Counted from the stretch's first letter, positions 8,750 to 19,243 are shown. The stretch: 64,000 nucleotides of DNA from Bacteroidota bacterium (GCA_030682385.1 JAUXOG010000132.1:1-64000); one strand, 5' to 3'. The notes: generated from the sequence alone by a model not told the origin. Program-made: numbers and translations.

Positions 8750-10213
8750 ATGTCTGAAAAGAAAAGAAGTAAAAAAAATACAGACTCAATAAATATTAGA
8801 GACCAACACGAGGGACGCGTGCCGCCTCAAGCGGTAGAAATCGAGGCTCAGGTTTTAGGTTCTGCTTTAATTGAAAAAGAAGCTGTCCCAAAAATTATAG
8901 AGATTCTGCAGCCTGATATGTTTTACAAACCTGCACATCAAAAAATTTATCAGGGTATTATTGCCCTTTTCGAACGCAACGAGCCTGTTGATGCTGTAAC
9001 TTTAAGTGAAGAATTAAGGCGACGCGGCACATTAGAAGAAATCGGCGGTTCTATATATTTAACAGAATTAACGATGCAAGTAAACAGTGCTGCTAATGTG
9101 GAATTCCATGCCCACATTATTCTCGAAAAAGCTTTGATGCGCAATCTCATTACAACTTCTGCCGAAATAGCCAATAGAGCTTACAGCGATTCGGAAGATG
9201 CTATCGATTTACTCGATGCTGCTGAGACAAAAATATTTCAGATTTCTGAATACAGGATGAAGAAAAGTGCAACACCTATAAAACGGGCGCTAAACGAAAC
9301 CCTCGAAATTTTAGAGAAAATCCACGGTAAGCACGGAGGCATCACCGGTGTTCCTACCGGATTTACAGATTTAGATAACGCAACTGGCGGATTTCAAAAC
9401 TCCGATTTAATTATTATTGCCGGGCGCCCAAGCCAAGGCAAAACAGCTCTTGCACTTTCAATAGCTCGCAACGCTGCTCTCCACACCGTGAAACCTACAG
9501 CTATAGTAATTTTTAGTATCGAAATGGCTGAGCAGCAATTAGTTACCCGCTTGATTTCTTCGGAAGCAAGGATAAACGCTCATGCACTTCGTACGGGGAG
9601 ATTACCGGATGAAAAGTGGCAACGTTTAGGAATGGTTGTTGGACGCCTCGCAGAAGCAAAAATATTTATAGACGATTCACCATCGCTTTCGATTTTAGAA
9701 ATCCGCGCAAAGGCACGACGCTTAAAAGCCGAGCATAATATAGGAATGATTATTATCGACTATTTACAACTCGTTCATCCTCCTAAAAGTATGGACAGCC
9801 GTGAACGGGAAATCTCCATGATTTCACGGTCGTTGAAAGCTTTAGCAAAAGAGATAAATATTCCTGTTATCGCACTATCTCAATTGAACCGCGGACTTGA
9901 AACACGCAGCGGCGACAAGCGTCCCGTACTTGCTGACCTCCGCGAGTCGGGTGCTATCGAACAAGACGCCGACGTTGTTATATTCGTTCACCGCCCCGAA
10001 ACTTATAAGATTAACGAGGTCGATGACGCACACGGAAATAAAATTTCAACCGAAAGACTCGCCGAACTTATTATCGGTAAACAACGAAACGGTCCCACAG
10101 ACATAATACGACTGACATTTCAAAAAGAATACGCCGGTTTTGAAAACCGGGCATCCGATACTCTCGAAGAGCTAGTAGTTTCTACTACATCCGGATCAGA
10201 TTTGCCTTTTTAA
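8750..10213 (+). CDS. dnaB: Replicative DNA helicase DnaB
   Basis: DnaB is the hexameric helicase that unwinds the replication fork. The N-terminal domain (about residues 20-125) starts with the conserved PPQAVEIEAQVLGSAL, and the RecA-like ATPase domain (about 190-460) carries GRPSQGKTALAL, FSIEMAEQQLVTRLI, IIIDYLQLV and LADLRESGAIEQDADVV. The 487 residues contain no intein, although dnaB is a frequent intein host. It is the last gene of the yicC operon. Confidence 0.97.
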   Translation: MSEKKRSKKNTDSINIRDQHEGRVPPQAVEIEAQVLGSALIEKEAVPKIIEILQPDMFYKPAHQKIYQGIIALFERNEPVDAVTLSEELRRRGTLEEIGGSIYLTELTMQVNSAANVEFHAHIILEKALMRNLITTSAEIANRAYSDSEDAIDLLDAAETKIFQISEYRMKKSATPIKRALNETLEILEKIHGKHGGITGVPTGFTDLDNATGGFQNSDLIIIAGRPSQGKTALALSIARNAALHTVKPTAIVIFSIEMAEQQLVTRLISSEARINAHALRTGRLPDEKWQRLGMVVGRLAEAKIFIDDSPSLSILEIRAKARRLKAEHNIGMIIIDYLQLVHPPKSMDSREREISMISRSLKALAKEINIPVIALSQLNRGLETRSGDKRPVLADLRESGAIEQDADVVIFVHRPETYKINEVDDAHGNKISTERLAELIIGKQRNGPTDIIRLTFQKEYAGFENRASDTLEELVVSTTSGSDLPF

Positions 10214-10255
10214 TAGTTAACAAAACTCTAACATCATTAAACAATTATTACTGTT

Positions 10256-11011
10256 ATGAAAAATTTTATCTTATTCTTATTCCTATTATTCTTATTAGCC
10301 GGCTGCCAATCAACCAAAATGGTTCCGGGATTATACTGGGAACAATTAACCTACAAAGTATCTTCCGAAGGCGACACGAGTAAAATCAATCAGAAATTAT
10401 TTTTAATACCGAATAGATTAAGAACTGAAGTCTTAACCGACTACGCTGACTCTTTTACAATAATACAACTCGATTCACAAGTTGCACTGCGGGGTAACCC
10501 GATAGATAGCTCATATTCAAGAACAACATTTGAAGAAATTACCAAAAGTCAGGAATTGAGAAAAGAAAACGTCCGCCGTATGCGCGCTCAGATGGATACT
10601 CTGCCTCCCAATTTAAGGCGATTGATGGAAATGGATATGGGAGTAAAATGGCAACCTGAAAAATATGCGATAATTGAAACAGGTGAGAAGAAAATAATTT
10701 CAGGATTGAATTGCGAAAAATTTATTGTAACAAACCGCGACAGCTTAGAAGGCGAATACTGGGTAACTAATGATTTAGGCTCGATGGATCAGTACGGAAA
10801 AGATTGGTTGGCAATTATGGAAAAAACTATGTCGCTAATTGTTTTTGAAAAATTTAAAATGCTTTACGAAAAAGGTTTTATTGTTGCCTCTGAAATTAAA
10901 GGTACGCACTTACTTGTAACTAAAGTTGATAAAAAATTATTACCTGATAATTTATTTTATGTTCCGGAATATTATAATTTCATTCCGACAGTTACTCGCA
11001 GACAATTTTAG
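10256..11011 (+). CDS. Secreted lipoprotein, DUF4412-like
   Basis: A short hydrophobic signal ends in the lipobox LLAGC (Cys at residue 17), so the protein is probably lipid-anchored in the outer or inner membrane. The mature part resembles DUF4412-type proteins: it starts with YWEQLTYKVS, has basic-hydrophobic strands, and includes ISGLNCEKFIVTN, where a Cys follows GLN as in that group. The function of the family is unknown. It lies 42 nt after dnaB and converges on pgeF. Confidence 0.6.
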   Translation: MKNFILFLFLLFLLAGCQSTKMVPGLYWEQLTYKVSSEGDTSKINQKLFLIPNRLRTEVLTDYADSFTIIQLDSQVALRGNPIDSSYSRTTFEEITKSQELRKENVRRMRAQMDTLPPNLRRLMEMDMGVKWQPEKYAIIETGEKKIISGLNCEKFIVTNRDSLEGEYWVTNDLGSMDQYGKDWLAIMEKTMSLIVFEKFKMLYEKGFIVASEIKGTHLLVTKVDKKLLPDNLFYVPEYYNFIPTVTRRQF

Positions 11012-11028
11012 TATGAATCAGGAAAGCA

Positions 11029-11769
11029 TCATCTAACTAATCCGATTACGCCCATCATCCTACCCGATTTTTCTTTATCGCGGCGGTGCGAGTGGAATAA
11101 GTTAGCGTTGCATATCGTGCAATATTCGGAAACTTCAATATTCTCGTTACTAACACCTGCATTTAGCATCAGAGTTTTGGCGTGTTCCTTCAAATTAAGA
11201 TGCAGCTTTGGATTTCGAACAAGAAACTCGTGCGAAAATCTTTTTGCTACATCTTCTCCAACCTCATAACAACAAACGCCGGCAGCAGGTGCAATATAAG
11301 AAATCAGGTCTGCGGGAGAAGTTCCAAATTCTTCTCGCATCATACGAATTGCCCGTGATACAATATTCATCTCGCTTCCACGCCACCCTGCGTGCACAGC
11401 TCCTATTGATTTCGTTACAGGATCGAACAAAAACACGGGTAAACAATCGGCGGTGCTAATAGTTAAAAAAACGCCTTTCGAGTCAGTAATCAATCCATCG
11501 CACGAATCGTAGCCGCCTTGAGTATATACTCTTTGAACCACGCCGCCCTGAACTTGTCGAGGTATCGCAAGCTCGTCCAATCCGATTTTCAAGGCGCCAA
11601 AAAATCGTTCACGGTTTTCCAAAACGTTCAACCGTTCATCTCCAACGTTGAAGCTCAAATTCATTCCGAATTGTCCCGGACTTATTCCACCAAGTCGTGT
11701 GCTGAATCCAAACTTTAGTTCATTGAACTTGGAAAATTTTTCCGATGCGATTATTATTATTTCACTCAT
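11029..11769 (-). CDS. pgeF: Peptidoglycan editing factor / multicopper-type purine nucleoside phosphorylase (YfiH family)
   Basis: YfiH proteins have been shown to correct L-Ser misincorporation in peptidoglycan precursors and to act on purine nucleosides. Zinc/active-site motifs are visible: ADCLPVFLFD, GAVHAGWRG and the C-terminal CTICNANLFHSHRRDKEKSGRM. The 246 residues are standard length. Its ATG lies eight bases inside the end of the large kinase gene upstream, so the two are translationally coupled, although no functional link is known. Confidence 0.9.
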   Translation of the reverse strand: MSEIIIIASEKFSKFNELKFGFSTRLGGISPGQFGMNLSFNVGDERLNVLENRERFFGALKIGLDELAIPRQVQGGVVQRVYTQGGYDSCDGLITDSKGVFLTISTADCLPVFLFDPVTKSIGAVHAGWRGSEMNIVSRAIRMMREEFGTSPADLISYIAPAAGVCCYEVGEDVAKRFSHEFLVRNPKLHLNLKEHAKTLMLNAGVSNENIEVSEYCTICNANLFHSHRRDKEKSGRMMGVIGLVR

Positions 11770-14700
11770 TATCTTTTACTAACGGTAAGGTGATAATAAA
11801 TGTGGTCCCTGTATCTTTATTGGTAGTAAATGAAATCGCTCCACCTAAATCGTCAATCGTCTTTTTCACAATAGCTAACCCCAATCCCATTCCATCGGTT
11901 TTCGTAGAAAAGTTCGGTTCAAAAATTTTGTTCTTAATCTCGTCTGATATTCCCTGCCCTGTATCGTGAATGTTTATCTGAACATTTTCATCGACTTGCT
12001 CTACAGAAACCGATACACTCCCCTGTTCATTCATCGCTTGAATCGAATTCCTGATGATGTTAATAAAAGCACGCCGTAATTCTTCTTTGTCTGCGTCCAC
12101 TTTAAACTCATGTTCAGAACTATTAAATTTGAAATTTACATTATTGTATTGTTCGAAGAGGTGGATTGCTTCTTTCAGGATTTTGTTAATGTCGCACTTT
12201 TCTAATTTTCGTGAAGGCAATCGAGCGAAGTTCGAAAACTCGGAGGCAATCCTTGTAAGAGTTTCGACCTGTTCAGTAATCATCGACACCGCTTTCTTCA
12301 ATATATCGTCGAAGTTATCAGCTTTATCTTTAAACGCTTGTTGAAGATGTTGCACTGCTAATTTTATCGGTGTCAGCGGATTTTTGATTTCGTGAGCAAC
12401 TTGTTTCGCCATTTCTTTCCAAGCTAATTCTTTTTCGTATTTTATTAACTCTTCTCGTTTTTGTCTGATTTCGTCAATCATTTCATTGAAGGTTTGCTCA
12501 AGCTTACCAAGCTCGTCGCTGCGTGCGGATGGTATTTTGTAATCAAAATTACCTTCACCAACCTGAATCGCTGCATCGGTCAACCGGCGAATTGGTTTTG
12601 ATATTTGTCCCGCGAAAAAAATACCAAGTAAAAAAGCGATTAACAGTACTATCGTATAAACTCCTAATAAATACGCATTACGTTCTTGTAAATCTTCCTC
12701 GATACTCGCCTGATTATAAAGTGTAGGGACTGCAATTATACCTGCTAATTGATCTTGTTTATTTATTACAGCTTGGTAACCGACTAAATACTCAAAAGTT
12801 CCTATCGCTTGCGATTCAACAAAAAATTGCCGCCCTAATATTTTAATGTTGTAGTAAGCATCCGGTGAAATTCGTCTATCAATAAGTTCAGCATCAAGCA
12901 GCTCCGGTTTACTGCTCGCGATGATTTCACTATTGCTGTATAAACTAAAATCTATTCCTGTGCTGACAGCAATTTCGGAAATCAGTTCATCATTTGATAA
13001 ATAATCGGAATTCAGTGTAAAAGATTTTTTAATATGAGAAAGGATCACATCGGTTTGTTTTTCTAAATTAGTGCGATTTGTTTCGTTTGCCCGTTGTGTT
13101 GCAAATTCACGATTGTAGTAACTTATTACTATAATTGGAATTACCGACACTACAATGAAAGCTATCAGCAATTTTGTACGGAAATTGAATTCGAGTTTTC
13201 GCTTCCGATAACCAACTATTCCTATCCACAACATAAAATAAATACTACAACATACTACTAAAAAGAAAAGCAACAATCTTAGAAAATTCAAAACATCTCG
13301 AACAACATCACCCCTTTCTCCGCTTAATGCGATATATTTATTTGGTTGGTCAGTTGACTTTACGTAAACAGTTTCAAAATTTTTGCCGTCAACTTTTTCT
13401 TCAACAAAAAAACTTTTTTTGTTTCTCAACAAAGAATCCGATAACGGAATCGAACGGTAAACACTCGCTAATTCACGATTGGATGTATATATTCGCCAGT
13501 CATTAATAAATTCTGAATAATATAAATTTTTATAATATGGTTTGAAGTCGAACCCCGTGTAGGTTTTTATGATATCATACGAATCGCTCCGAAATAACTC
13601 ACCCCGCGTGGCTGTAACTTCAATTCGAACACCTCCGGCAAGCGTTTTATCTTCAAAATATATTGGTGCAAAACCAACATAATGTTTTACAAAGCCCTCC
13701 TCTTCTTCCCTTACCATAATTGATCGCGAAGCTGGAATGGTTGGTTTCTTCTCAGTTGTTTCCATCGAACCAATTTGAAAATTACTTACGATACGATCGT
13801 CGCCATTAATAATTGTAATCCGGCAATTGTAACCTTCGCGACTTAAAATTGTTTTTGCCCATTCGGTGAAAGCATAATTTTTTAAATCAGCGTTTGTTTT
13901 TAAACGATCTGCTGTTTCTTTTGTTGCGATTTGATTTAATGCCTCGTCTATCATAAACGCAATCCAGTTATCTACAGGACGCGCAACTTCGCTCGCATAC
14001 GATTTTAACTTTGAACGCATATCAATTTGTACTGCTGAGAAAAGAAAATATGCCGCCAGCAAAACAGCGCTCAAGCCAAACACGAGTGCATTTTTTTGGT
14101 TAATCGCTTTACTTTGTATTATAAATTTTTGTGAGAGAATCCCAAGTATTAATAAACCTGATATTATCAAACTTCTTTCGAGGTTAAATGTTAGTGGATT
14201 AGGATGGAGTTCACCATAAATAAAACTCGCTGCTATAAATATCCCGAACACAAACAGCCAACCCAGATAATTATTTTTATTCCAATATGAATAAAGAATT
14301 AACAAGGTTGAAAGCAAAACAAAAGATGCCGAAATCAAAAACAAACATAAATACATTATCAACAATTCGAACGGGGGAAACTCCGGATTAATGTAACTCA
14401 AACTTGAATCAAACACCGCACTGTTAATAATAGCCGCATATCCCCGTAAAAGGAAAAGAAAAGTAATAGAAAAAAGAATTATGATAATAAACCAGATTAC
14501 GCGGTTTAAGTTTAGGTTGCTATTTCGATTAATTGATTTTACAGCATCGTATCCGATATAAACAATGCTGGCGATTAGAATGATCGAAGTAATCAGCAAT
14601 TCTCCGATAGATTTTGCAATACCAAATCCGAAGCCCGATGCAAAATAAGATGGATCGAATATGCTGATTGGGAAAAAACCGGTTGGAAAATCGATAGCAA

Positions 14701-15601
14701 GCCAGAGAAACCTGACAATCCATAAAACTGCGGCGGCAATTAGCGCCCGGTAGAACAATCTTACACGTGTATGAACAATTTTGAAAGTATAAAATAAAAT
14801 TAGAAGTGATAAAAAAATAATCAAGAACACCCGCACTAAAACAAAATTTTGATTAACCTCATCTATTACTGCCCCTTTTGTATATGCCTGCCGGTAACCA
14901 TAGCCAAGTATGTTTCCATCAATTGCTTTAAACGGAATTGATATTACCCCTTTTTCTTCGCTCGCTTTTGATCTGTTTGAAAAATCGAAACTAACAGGAT
15001 AATCTAAACTTTGTGTAAACGCTTCCTCAAAAATTTCTGAACTAATGAAACGATTGCTTAACGGATAATTTACATCGAAAAGTTTCTTAACGAAAACGTA
15101 CCCTATTGGTAAATCGTTTTTCAATATCGGATGGACGACCAACAGCCACGAAAAAATCGAACCTTGCTCGATGTAGGAAAATGGTTTTGGTGAGGTCCGA
15201 TATAATTTTATATCCGACCCGATACTTTTCGACCATCCCAATAGATATAATTCGCTATCATAAACTTCGACGCTTCCACTATTAACTTCAAATATTTTCA
15301 GCGATTGAAATAATGCTTGTTCATCTCCTCCTGAAACTGCTTTAACAACCGATTCATATTTAGCGATACGGGCAGCTATTGAGGCTGCATCATTCTGAAA
15401 ATTCTGAAAATGATTTTGTGATTGTGAAATTAGCAGTGTTGTTTTTTCTTTTGAAATCGTTCCCCAATTACTCTCAATTGATTTGACAAAAAAATATTCG
15501 ACTAAAAAAGATATGCCAATTATCAACAAAATAAAAAAGACGATATAAATAAATCGTCTTTTAACAAGTTGTTTATAAAAATTAGAAATTAAGTTCGGCA
15601 T
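11762..15601 (-). CDS. Giant NtrY-like membrane sensor histidine kinase
   Basis: At 1,279 residues this kinase is about twice the usual size. One N-terminal membrane helix precedes an extracytoplasmic domain (about 40-245). A block of seven or eight hydrophobic helices spans roughly 250-540. A second extracytoplasmic domain, two further helices (about 785-840) and a third sensor segment follow. A membrane helix leads into a HAMP domain (about 996-1050, FAGQISKPIRRL), then HisKA with the phospho-acceptor HEIKNPLTPIK (His about 1070), then HATPase_c with the N box IRNSIQAM, DTGQGIS and GMGLGLAIVKK. The layout is that of NtrY-type kinases with an added multi-helix module. No response regulator gene is adjacent. 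Confidence 0.9.
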   Translation of the reverse strand: MPNLISNFYKQLVKRRFIYIVFFILLIIGISFLVEYFFVKSIESNWGTISKEKTTLLISQSQNHFQNFQNDAASIAARIAKYESVVKAVSGGDEQALFQSLKIFEVNSGSVEVYDSELYLLGWSKSIGSDIKLYRTSPKPFSYIEQGSIFSWLLVVHPILKNDLPIGYVFVKKLFDVNYPLSNRFISSEIFEEAFTQSLDYPVSFDFSNRSKASEEKGVISIPFKAIDGNILGYGYRQAYTKGAVIDEVNQNFVLVRVFLIIFLSLLILFYTFKIVHTRVRLFYRALIAAAVLWIVRFLWLAIDFPTGFFPISIFDPSYFASGFGFGIAKSIGELLITSIILIASIVYIGYDAVKSINRNSNLNLNRVIWFIIIILFSITFLFLLRGYAAIINSAVFDSSLSYINPEFPPFELLIMYLCLFLISASFVLLSTLLILYSYWNKNNYLGWLFVFGIFIAASFIYGELHPNPLTFNLERSLIISGLLILGILSQKFIIQSKAINQKNALVFGLSAVLLAAYFLFSAVQIDMRSKLKSYASEVARPVDNWIAFMIDEALNQIATKETADRLKTNADLKNYAFTEWAKTILSREGYNCRITIINGDDRIVSNFQIGSMETTEKKPTIPASRSIMVREEEEGFVKHYVGFAPIYFEDKTLAGGVRIEVTATRGELFRSDSYDIIKTYTGFDFKPYYKNLYYSEFINDWRIYTSNRELASVYRSIPLSDSLLRNKKSFFVEEKVDGKNFETVYVKSTDQPNKYIALSGERGDVVRDVLNFLRLLLFFLVVCCSIYFMLWIGIVGYRKRKLEFNFRTKLLIAFIVVSVIPIIVISYYNREFATQRANETNRTNLEKQTDVILSHIKKSFTLNSDYLSNDELISEIAVSTGIDFSLYSNSEIIASSKPELLDAELIDRRISPDAYYNIKILGRQFFVESQAIGTFEYLVGYQAVINKQDQLAGIIAVPTLYNQASIEEDLQERNAYLLGVYTIVLLIAFLLGIFFAGQISKPIRRLTDAAIQVGEGNFDYKIPSARSDELGKLEQTFNEMIDEIRQKREELIKYEKELAWKEMAKQVAHEIKNPLTPIKLAVQHLQQAFKDKADNFDDILKKAVSMITEQVETLTRIASEFSNFARLPSRKLEKCDINKILKEAIHLFEQYNNVNFKFNSSEHEFKVDADKEELRRAFINIIRNSIQAMNEQGSVSVSVEQVDENVQINIHDTGQGISDEIKNKIFEPNFSTKTDGMGLGLAIVKKTIDDLGGAISFTTNKDTGTTFIITLPLVKDNE

Positions 15602-15607
15602 CGGGAA

Positions 15608-16027
15608 TTAATAAAAATTAATCTTATCAATCACCCATTTACCGTTTGATTTAGAGAGAGCTGCATATACCTGCACACTTTCGCGGTTACCTTTAATCCG
15701 GAATAATGCGCGTCCGGTTGCAAAAGGAATTTCGTCAGCGAATCCGTAAGTAGTAAACGAGAAACCGAGCGGCTTGCGTGCTGTTAGAAAATTCTTGATA
15801 ATGTAATATGCCTGACTACTGCTGAAATAACTGCTCTCACCGCCTCGTATGCTTACATACACCTGTTTTGCGAAATAGCCTGCAAACCTGTCGATATCGC
15901 CTGCATCAACACCCGATTCAATGGCATTAAATATTTCACGATTTAATTCCTGCCCAACTTCCTGTGCCTTGAGGTTCAATGCGATTAGAGTTAGCAGTAT
16001 GAGCGATATGTGTATAATTTGTTTCAT
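15608..16027 (-). CDS. Secreted DUF4783-family protein
   Basis: A signal peptide (MKQIIHISLILLTLIALNLKAQ) is followed by a roughly 115-residue alpha/beta domain with an NTF2/SnoaL-like look (IESGVDAGDIDRFAGYFA, VYVSIRGGESSYFS, NGKWVIDKINFY). This matches the DUF4783 family found in Bacteroidota and relatives. Its function is unknown. The stop is six bases before the kinase start, which suggests cotranscription, so it could be a periplasmic partner of the kinase; that is speculation. Confidence 0.7.
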   Translation of the reverse strand: MKQIIHISLILLTLIALNLKAQEVGQELNREIFNAIESGVDAGDIDRFAGYFAKQVYVSIRGGESSYFSSSQAYYIIKNFLTARKPLGFSFTTYGFADEIPFATGRALFRIKGNRESVQVYAALSKSNGKWVIDKINFY

Positions 16028-16064
16028 CTTTGCTGTGTAAAAATAAAGGATAAATGCTTAAAAG

Positions 16065-16874
16065 TCAATTCCTTCCTTCGGCGCCTGGTCCTAATTTTAA
16101 TTCCAACCGGGCTTCAACAACATTTCGCTTTAAGTATGGATTCCCTTTTTGCAACTGATACGACCAGTCAAAAACCGCTCTTGTAGATGAAATAGATACA
16201 ACTCGAAACTTCGCATAATGGTCGTCGTTAGTCCATACAACATAAGTTCTACCGACACGCAGTATTACATCTTTAGTTGGCGACCAACCGCTTGATGGAG
16301 CTTTTGTAATTTCGTAAAGCGAATTGGTTGTACCCATATCTTTGATATCTGTATCATTCCAAACATTCATATAATATTCGCCGTTGTAATATTCGAAAAA
16401 TATATCAGTGTAATTATCATTATACTGACCGATGGAATAAGTCAAAAAGTCATAGCCGGCTGTTGCCGGTTGAGTCCGGTAATTGTTTATTGATACGCCG
16501 AATCCTTCGGGACGTGGAGTAGCAAATGCAAATGCATCGCTCAATTCGCTTTCATTATGTGAATAATCGTATGCTGAAACTGCATAGTAATAAGTTGTTC
16601 CGTTGCGGGCATCTTTATCGTTGAAATAATTTCCGCCAGTTGTCCCAATCAATTCATACCGTCCGCTATAAGAATAACTTACCCAAATTTTATAACCTGC
16701 TACGTCGCGCTCGGGGCTATGATTCCAATCTAAATACACTTTATTATCTCTCGCTTCTGCATACAAGCCCAATGGGGGTGATGGTGGCGCAGTATCGGGA
16801 ACTTCAACATCAATATAGCAGCCGCTTAATAAACTTACTGCAATTCCTGCGATTAAAAATTTTAGTCTTTTCAT
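16065..16874 (-). CDS. Lipoprotein with one fibronectin type III domain
   Basis: The signal sequence ends in the lipobox LLSGC (Cys19). An FN3 domain follows at residues 28-120 (PPSPPLGLYAEARDNKVYLDWN, DVAGYKIWVSYS, YYYAVSAYDYSHNES). The remaining 150 residues are beta-rich and unassigned. It is likely a cell-surface or periplasmic binding protein. It precedes the DUF4783 and kinase genes on the same strand by 37 nt and may be the first gene of their operon. Confidence 0.75.
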   Translation of the reverse strand: MKRLKFLIAGIAVSLLSGCYIDVEVPDTAPPSPPLGLYAEARDNKVYLDWNHSPERDVAGYKIWVSYSYSGRYELIGTTGGNYFNDKDARNGTTYYYAVSAYDYSHNESELSDAFAFATPRPEGFGVSINNYRTQPATAGYDFLTYSIGQYNDNYTDIFFEYYNGEYYMNVWNDTDIKDMGTTNSLYEITKAPSSGWSPTKDVILRVGRTYVVWTNDDHYAKFRVVSISSTRAVFDWSYQLQKGNPYLKRNVVEARLELKLGPGAEGRN

Positions 16875-17021
16875 TTTCGAATCCTTTCATATTAATGTGC
16901 TGTGAACAGAACTTCCAAATCCTGTGCCAGCACAGAAAACTCTCGAAAACTTATGAAATTTTCATTGTAAGAAACTTGAAAAATAGGTTTATGTATTAAA
17001 ATTTAGACACCTGTAAATTTT

Positions 17022-18305
17022 TCAATCCGAAAAATGTACTCTTCCATTGTTTATGATAGCAAAACATTTTCCAATCAAAGTTCTCCCATCGAAAGGTGTG
17101 TTTTTTGATTTTGATTTGAATTTCTGTGCATCCACCTTCCATTGTTTTTGAATATCAAGAATTGTAAAGTTTGTTTTTTCTCCGACTTTAATTTTTACAG
17201 AAGGTAAGCTTAATATTTTTCTTGGATTGATAGAAAATTTTTCGATCAACTGATTGATTGATAATATTTTGGGAATTACTAATTCAGTAATTGCTAACCC
17301 AACTGCTGTTTCTAATCCTACTATTCCGAAAGGTGCTTCTAAGAATTCAACTTCTTTTTCGTCAAACGAATGCGGTGCGTGGTCGGATGCGATTACATCG
17401 ATAGTTCCATCACGCAATCCTTCTTTGATTGCATCAACATCGGCTTTCGTTCGCAGAGGTGGATTCATTTTTGTATTGGTATCGAAAGTTCGGACAGCTT
17501 CATCAGTAAGCGTGAAATGATGAGGTGTAACTTCGCAAGTAACCGGAAGATTTTTCTTTTTTGCCTGCCTGATTATTTCAACCGATCCTGCAGTGCTGAT
17601 ATGAGCGGCATGATAAGATGCGCCAACATACTTAGCAATTTGAATATCCCTGTCTATCATAATTTCTTCGGCAATTGAAGGTATCGGCGGTAAACCAAGA
17701 GACGTTGATACAAGTCCTTCGTTCATCATGCCCCCCCTTGCGAGTGAGCGGTCTTCGGGATGTTGGATTATAATTTTACCGAGCATATTTGAATATTCTA
17801 AAGCACGACGCATTATTTCCGGATTTTCAATCGGTGAACCATCGTCCGAAAAGGCAACTGCACCCGCTTCAACAAGTTCTATCATCGGCGATAGTTCTTT
17901 CCCTTCACGATGTTTTGTTGCCGCTGCAACAGGGTAAACATCGACTAAACCGTTCAAAGTTTTTTCTGATTTTTCTCTAATGAATTTTACCACTGAAGCA
18001 TCATCAATCGGCGGGTTGGTATTAGGCATACAGCAAACCGCTGTAAAACCTCCGGCTGCGGCAGCATCTAATCCTGTTTCAATTGTTTCCTTGTGCTCAT
18101 AACCCGGTTCACGTAAATGAACGTGCATATCAATAAAGCCGGGTGCTACAATTTTTCCATCCAAAACATACTCCTGAACATTTCCACTCGCTGCAATCTT
18201 TGGTGCAATTTTTTCAATGATTCCATCAACTATTAAAATGTCGGCAACCTGATCAATGTTTTCAGATGGTTCGATTATACGGGCATTCTTAACTAATATT
18301 TTCAT
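17022..18305 (-). CDS. pyrC: Dihydroorotase
   Basis: It cyclises carbamoyl-aspartate to dihydroorotate, step three of UMP synthesis. This is the long (427-residue) class I type. Metal ligands are visible: DMHVHLREPGYEHKE (HxH), AAHISTAG and IASDHAPHSFDEKE. A second histidine ligand probably lies in TCEVTPHHFTLTD. It is the last gene of the pyrR-pyrB-pyrC unit, 17 nt after pyrB. Confidence 0.96.
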   Translation of the reverse strand: MKILVKNARIIEPSENIDQVADILIVDGIIEKIAPKIAASGNVQEYVLDGKIVAPGFIDMHVHLREPGYEHKETIETGLDAAAAGGFTAVCCMPNTNPPIDDASVVKFIREKSEKTLNGLVDVYPVAAATKHREGKELSPMIELVEAGAVAFSDDGSPIENPEIMRRALEYSNMLGKIIIQHPEDRSLARGGMMNEGLVSTSLGLPPIPSIAEEIMIDRDIQIAKYVGASYHAAHISTAGSVEIIRQAKKKNLPVTCEVTPHHFTLTDEAVRTFDTNTKMNPPLRTKADVDAIKEGLRDGTIDVIASDHAPHSFDEKEVEFLEAPFGIVGLETAVGLAITELVIPKILSINQLIEKFSINPRKILSLPSVKIKVGEKTNFTILDIQKQWKVDAQKFKSKSKNTPFDGRTLIGKCFAIINNGRVHFSD

Positions 18306-18322
18306 TCTTGCTCCTTATAAAT

Positions 18323-19243
18323 TTAGTTTCCAGTTCCGAGTAAATAAAGCACAGCCATCCTGACCGCAACGCCGTTCAGCACTTGCTGTAAAATTACGCT
18401 TTGTTCCCCGTCAGCAACATCCGCAGAAATTTCAACATCGCGATTTATTGGACCGGGATGCATAATCGTGATAGGTTTTTTTGATTTCGACAATCTTTCT
18501 TTTGTAATCCCAAAATAATTATGATATTCACGAGTCGATGGAAGAAACGAACGGTCCTGCCTTTCAAGCTGAATACGCAGTACATTCAAGATATCCGCAT
18601 CTCTAATAGCATCATCAATATTATGGTAAACTTTTACACCTAATTTTTTTATGTCCTTCGGAATTAGAGTGGTCGGACCGCAAACCGAAACATTGGCACC
18701 CATTGTTTGCATTCCGTAAATATTTGAGAGAGCAACGCGGCTATGCGAAATATCCCCCACAATACAAACGTTTAAACCCTCCAACTTTCCAAACTTTTCG
18801 CGGATGGTGTACATATCGAGCAATGCTTGAGTTGGGTGTTCGTGAGTTCCGTCGCCGGCATTTATGATGTTTGCGTTCATCACACGACTTAAAAAGAGAG
18901 CTGCACCGGGCGATGAATGGCGAACAACAACCATATCAATTTTCATAGCTTCAATGTTGCGGGCTGTATCTTTCAGAGTTTCACCTTTTGCGACACTACT
19001 TCCGGCGACTGAGAAATTCACAACATCAGCCGAAAGTCGCCGCTCGGCAAGCTCAAATGAAATTCGTGTGCGTGTCGAACTTTCAAAAAATAAATTTACT
19101 ATTGTTTTGCCCTGAAGTGTGGGAACTTTCTTGATTGGTCGCTCTAACACTTCACGAAAGTTCGTTGCGGTATCTAATACCAATTGTATGTCGTCTCTCG
19201 AAACTCCTTCGAGTCCAAGTAAATGTCTGCTTTGTAAAGGCAT
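18323..19243 (-). CDS. pyrB: Aspartate carbamoyltransferase, catalytic subunit
   Basis: It joins carbamoyl phosphate and aspartate. The carbamoyl-phosphate loop FFESSTRTRISFE is at about residue 52-64, the HPTQALLD motif at about 136 and the aspartate-binding PGPINRDVEI near 270. The 306 residues are full length. No pyrI regulatory subunit is adjacent, which is normal for operons that carry pyrR. It lies between pyrR and pyrC. Confidence 0.97.
   Translation of the reverse strand: MPLQSRHLLGLEGVSRDDIQLVLDTATNFREVLERPIKKVPTLQGKTIVNLFFESSTRTRISFELAERRLSADVVNFSVAGSSVAKGETLKDTARNIEAMKIDMVVVRHSSPGAALFLSRVMNANIINAGDGTHEHPTQALLDMYTIREKFGKLEGLNVCIVGDISHSRVALSNIYGMQTMGANVSVCGPTTLIPKDIKKLGVKVYHNIDDAIRDADILNVLRIQLERQDRSFLPSTREYHNYFGITKERLSKSKKPITIMHPGPINRDVEISADVADGEQSVILQQVLNGVAVRMAVLYLLGTGN

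Noticed and set aside
8750-10213. Possible intein in dnaB
   Set aside because: The protein has normal length and all helicase motifs are contiguous.
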